The position numbers and the translations under genes were made by a program. A DNA stretch of 8,554 bases from Desulfobulbus sp. (GTDB taxonomy: Bacteria; Desulfobacterota; Desulfobulbia; Desulfobulbales; Desulfobulbaceae). Positions 7,216-8,554 of the stretch are shown in pieces. The stretch lies in the NCBI GenBank assembly GCA_028684915.1, contig JAQUEZ010000252.1, forward strand, positions 1 through 8,554, read 5' to 3'. The notes beneath the pieces are model-generated. The model made no database searches. It had not been told where the DNA came from and saw only the letters and a program-made list of their open reading frames with translations. Every line of letters begins with the position of its first letter. Position 1 is the first letter of the stretch.

Positions 7216-7986
7216 ATGAACGGCTATCAACCTCAGAATTTTCAATTATCACTCAGTAAGGTCCCGGAAGTAACCCTGCTTTTCTGGATCATCAAGATCG
7301 CGGCAACCACCCTGGGGGAAACGGGAGGCGACACGGTTTCAATGTCGCTGAACTTAGGCTATCTGTGGGGGACAGCAATTTTTGCCACTCTTTTTATAGG
7401 CGCGGCTGCTGTACAAATCAGGGCCAAGGCGTTTCATCCCATTCTCTACTGGAGTACTATTATTGCAACTACCACCGTTGGTACCACCTTAGCCGACTTT
7501 GCCGATCGATCATTGGGGATTGGCTATGAAGGAGGAGTCCTGCTGTTATGTGGCCTACTCTCGTTATCCCTGATTCTTTGGTACAGATCTATAGGCACGA
7601 TTTCGGTGCAATCGATCAACTCCGCGAAGGCTGAGATCTTCTATTGGGTCACCATCATGTTTTCCCAGACCTTGGGAACCGCCCTGGGCGATTGGACTGC
7701 CGACACGGCCGGCCTTGGTTATAGCGGGGGAGCCTTGATTTTTACCATTATTCTCGCCATCCTTGTTGCCGCCTATTATTGGACGACCCTCTCCCGGACT
7801 ATGCTCTTTTGGGCCGCTTTTATCATTACCCGCCCTTTGGGCGCAGTGGTCGGTGATTTTCTCGATAAACCGATCAGTTCGGGCGGACTGGCCTTGGACC
7901 GGGCAGCGGCATCATTTGTTCTGTTTACCTTTATGCTCGCGTGTATACTTTTTTTTAGGCAAAAGGCGGCCGATGCCATGCACTGA
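7216..7986 (+). CDS. DUF347 (COG4705-type) four-repeat integral membrane protein
   Basis: A 256-residue inner-membrane protein of unknown function. It contains four copies of a repeat with two membrane segments each, so about eight segments in total. Each copy starts with a tryptophan and ends its first half with an aspartate exactly 15 residues on: W24/D39, W79/D94, W144/D159 and W199/D214. A glycine sits ten residues after each tryptophan (G34, G89, G154, G209). The fourth copy has proline (207) where the others have threonine. This is the known DUF347 pattern, a tandem repeat with a conserved tryptophan. The repeated in-membrane acidic residues suggest transport of a cation or small solute, but no substrate can be named. 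An AAGG ribosome site is 7 bases upstream. It lies between the PepSY gene and the response regulator gene. Confidence 0.9.
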   Translation: MNGYQPQNFQLSLSKVPEVTLLFWIIKIAATTLGETGGDTVSMSLNLGYLWGTAIFATLFIGAAAVQIRAKAFHPILYWSTIIATTTVGTTLADFADRSLGIGYEGGVLLLCGLLSLSLILWYRSIGTISVQSINSAKAEIFYWVTIMFSQTLGTALGDWTADTAGLGYSGGALIFTIILAILVAAYYWTTLSRTMLFWAAFIITRPLGAVVGDFLDKPISSGGLALDRAAASFVLFTFMLACILFFRQKAADAMH

Positions 7987-8044
7987 CGCTTCTGTACAAA
8001 CAGGGAGCGGAAAACGATTCGTCCTGAAACAAGTTATTCCATGA

Positions 8045-8060
8045 GAAAATCGTCATTTTC
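8045..8060. promoter_or_regulatory. 16-bp dyad upstream of the response regulator gene
   Basis: GAAAAT-CGTC-ATTTTC is a perfect 6-bp inverted repeat with a 4-base centre, 42 bases before the response regulator start codon. It could be an operator, for example for autoregulation. No T-run follows, so it is not a terminator. No convincing -10/-35 pair was found in this 116-base gap. Confidence 0.3.
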
Positions 8061-8102
8061 GAAGTTTGTTCCGAGAGTGGCCGTTGGGATAAGGAGAGAC
8101 AG

Positions 8103-8554
8103 ATGCGCGTACTGTTGGTTGAAGACGACCCGATGATCGGGACGGCCATCCAGGAAGCTCTCAAAGACGCCTCGTATGCCGCCGATTGGGTGAAAGATGG
8201 ACAGAGCGCTCTCGATATCCTCCAATTTCAGCAGTACGACATCCTCCTCTTGGATTTGGGGTTGCCCGGCAAAGATGGGGTGGAGGTGTTGCAGCGTATC
8301 CGTGCTCAACAAAACCCGATCCCTTTGCTGATCATAACGGCCCGGGATGGGCTGGAGGACAGGATTCGCGGCCTCGATGACGGGGCGGATGATTATGTGC
8401 TCAAACCGTTTGCCATGGCGGAGTTGCTGGCACGGATGCGCGCGGTGTTGCGGCGCAAGGGAGGCCCGGCCTCGCCCCTGTTGACCAATGGTATAGTCTC
8501 CCTGGATCCCGTAACCCGAGAGGCGACAGGCCCGGATGGAACACCGGTCCAGCT
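8103..8554 (+). CDS. OmpR/PhoB-family response regulator, PmrA/QseB-like (3' end outside window)
   Basis: A cytoplasmic two-component response regulator; 150 codons are visible before the right edge. The receiver domain is complete, with the acidic pocket E7/D8/D9, phospho-acceptor D51 in LLLDLGLPGKDG, switch threonine T79 in LIITARD, and the invariant lysine K101 in DDYVLKPF. A short linker after LRRK (about 120) leads into the beginning of a winged-helix DNA-binding domain from about 127 (LLTNGIVSLDPVTREA). That order and spacing are those of the OmpR/PhoB family. The LGLPGKDG and GLDDGADDYVLKPF wording is typical of the PmrA/QseB/TctD group, but that subgroup call is by eye. The start has a strong AAGGAG site 6 bases upstream. 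A sensor kinase gene would be expected just beyond the window. Confidence 0.92.
   Translation, partial: MRVLLVEDDPMIGTAIQEALKDASYAADWVKDGQSALDILQFQQYDILLLDLGLPGKDGVEVLQRIRAQQNPIPLLIITARDGLEDRIRGLDDGADDYVLKPFAMAELLARMRAVLRRKGGPASPLLTNGIVSLDPVTREATGPDGTPVQ

Noticed and set aside
1..8554. CRISPR arrays, tRNA or rRNA genes, toxin-antitoxin pairs, phage genes
   Set aside because: No regularly spaced repeats, cloverleaf-like sequences, or small paired genes of this sort were seen on either strand.

Overview
The window comes from a Gram-negative bacterium, since it carries genes for modifying lipid A and for exporting lipopolysaccharide. Base composition looks close to balanced. The taxon cannot be fixed from the sequence. 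The form of the LptF protein and its company would fit a Desulfobacterota (Deltaproteobacteria-like) or other proteobacterial genome, but this is a weak inference.

Left half, minus strand (1-4802): a compact operon in the order arnB-arnC-arnA-arnD, with arnD running off the left edge. Its products make 4-amino-4-deoxy-L-arabinose (L-Ara4N) on undecaprenyl phosphate. The dehydrogenase half of ArnA oxidatively decarboxylates UDP-glucuronate, ArnB transaminates the keto-sugar, the formyltransferase half of ArnA formylates it, ArnC moves it to the lipid carrier, and ArnD deformylates it. ArnT, which attaches the sugar to lipid A, is not in view. arnB/arnC and arnA/arnD overlap by 4 bases, and arnC/arnA are 17 bases apart. 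All catalytic motifs that could be checked are intact.

Middle (4803-5169): a 367-base divergent intergenic region. It holds the C-terminal remnant of an IS3-like transposase, a 10-bp perfect inverted repeat near its two edges, and candidate promoters facing each way.

Right half, plus strand (5170-8554): an lptF-type LPS-export permease gene with no lptG next to it, then a secreted PepSY-domain protein, a four-repeat DUF347 membrane protein, and the start of an OmpR/PmrA-type response regulator cut by the right edge. The last three genes are separated by 116-231 bases. Each gap contains direct or inverted repeats typical of regulator binding sites.

Taken together, the window joins lipid A modification, LPS transport and a probable two-component regulatory locus. 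In enterobacteria the arn operon is controlled by a PmrA-type regulator, so control of the arn operon or of the PepSY/DUF347 genes by the regulator at the right edge is a testable idea. No sequence evidence here proves it.
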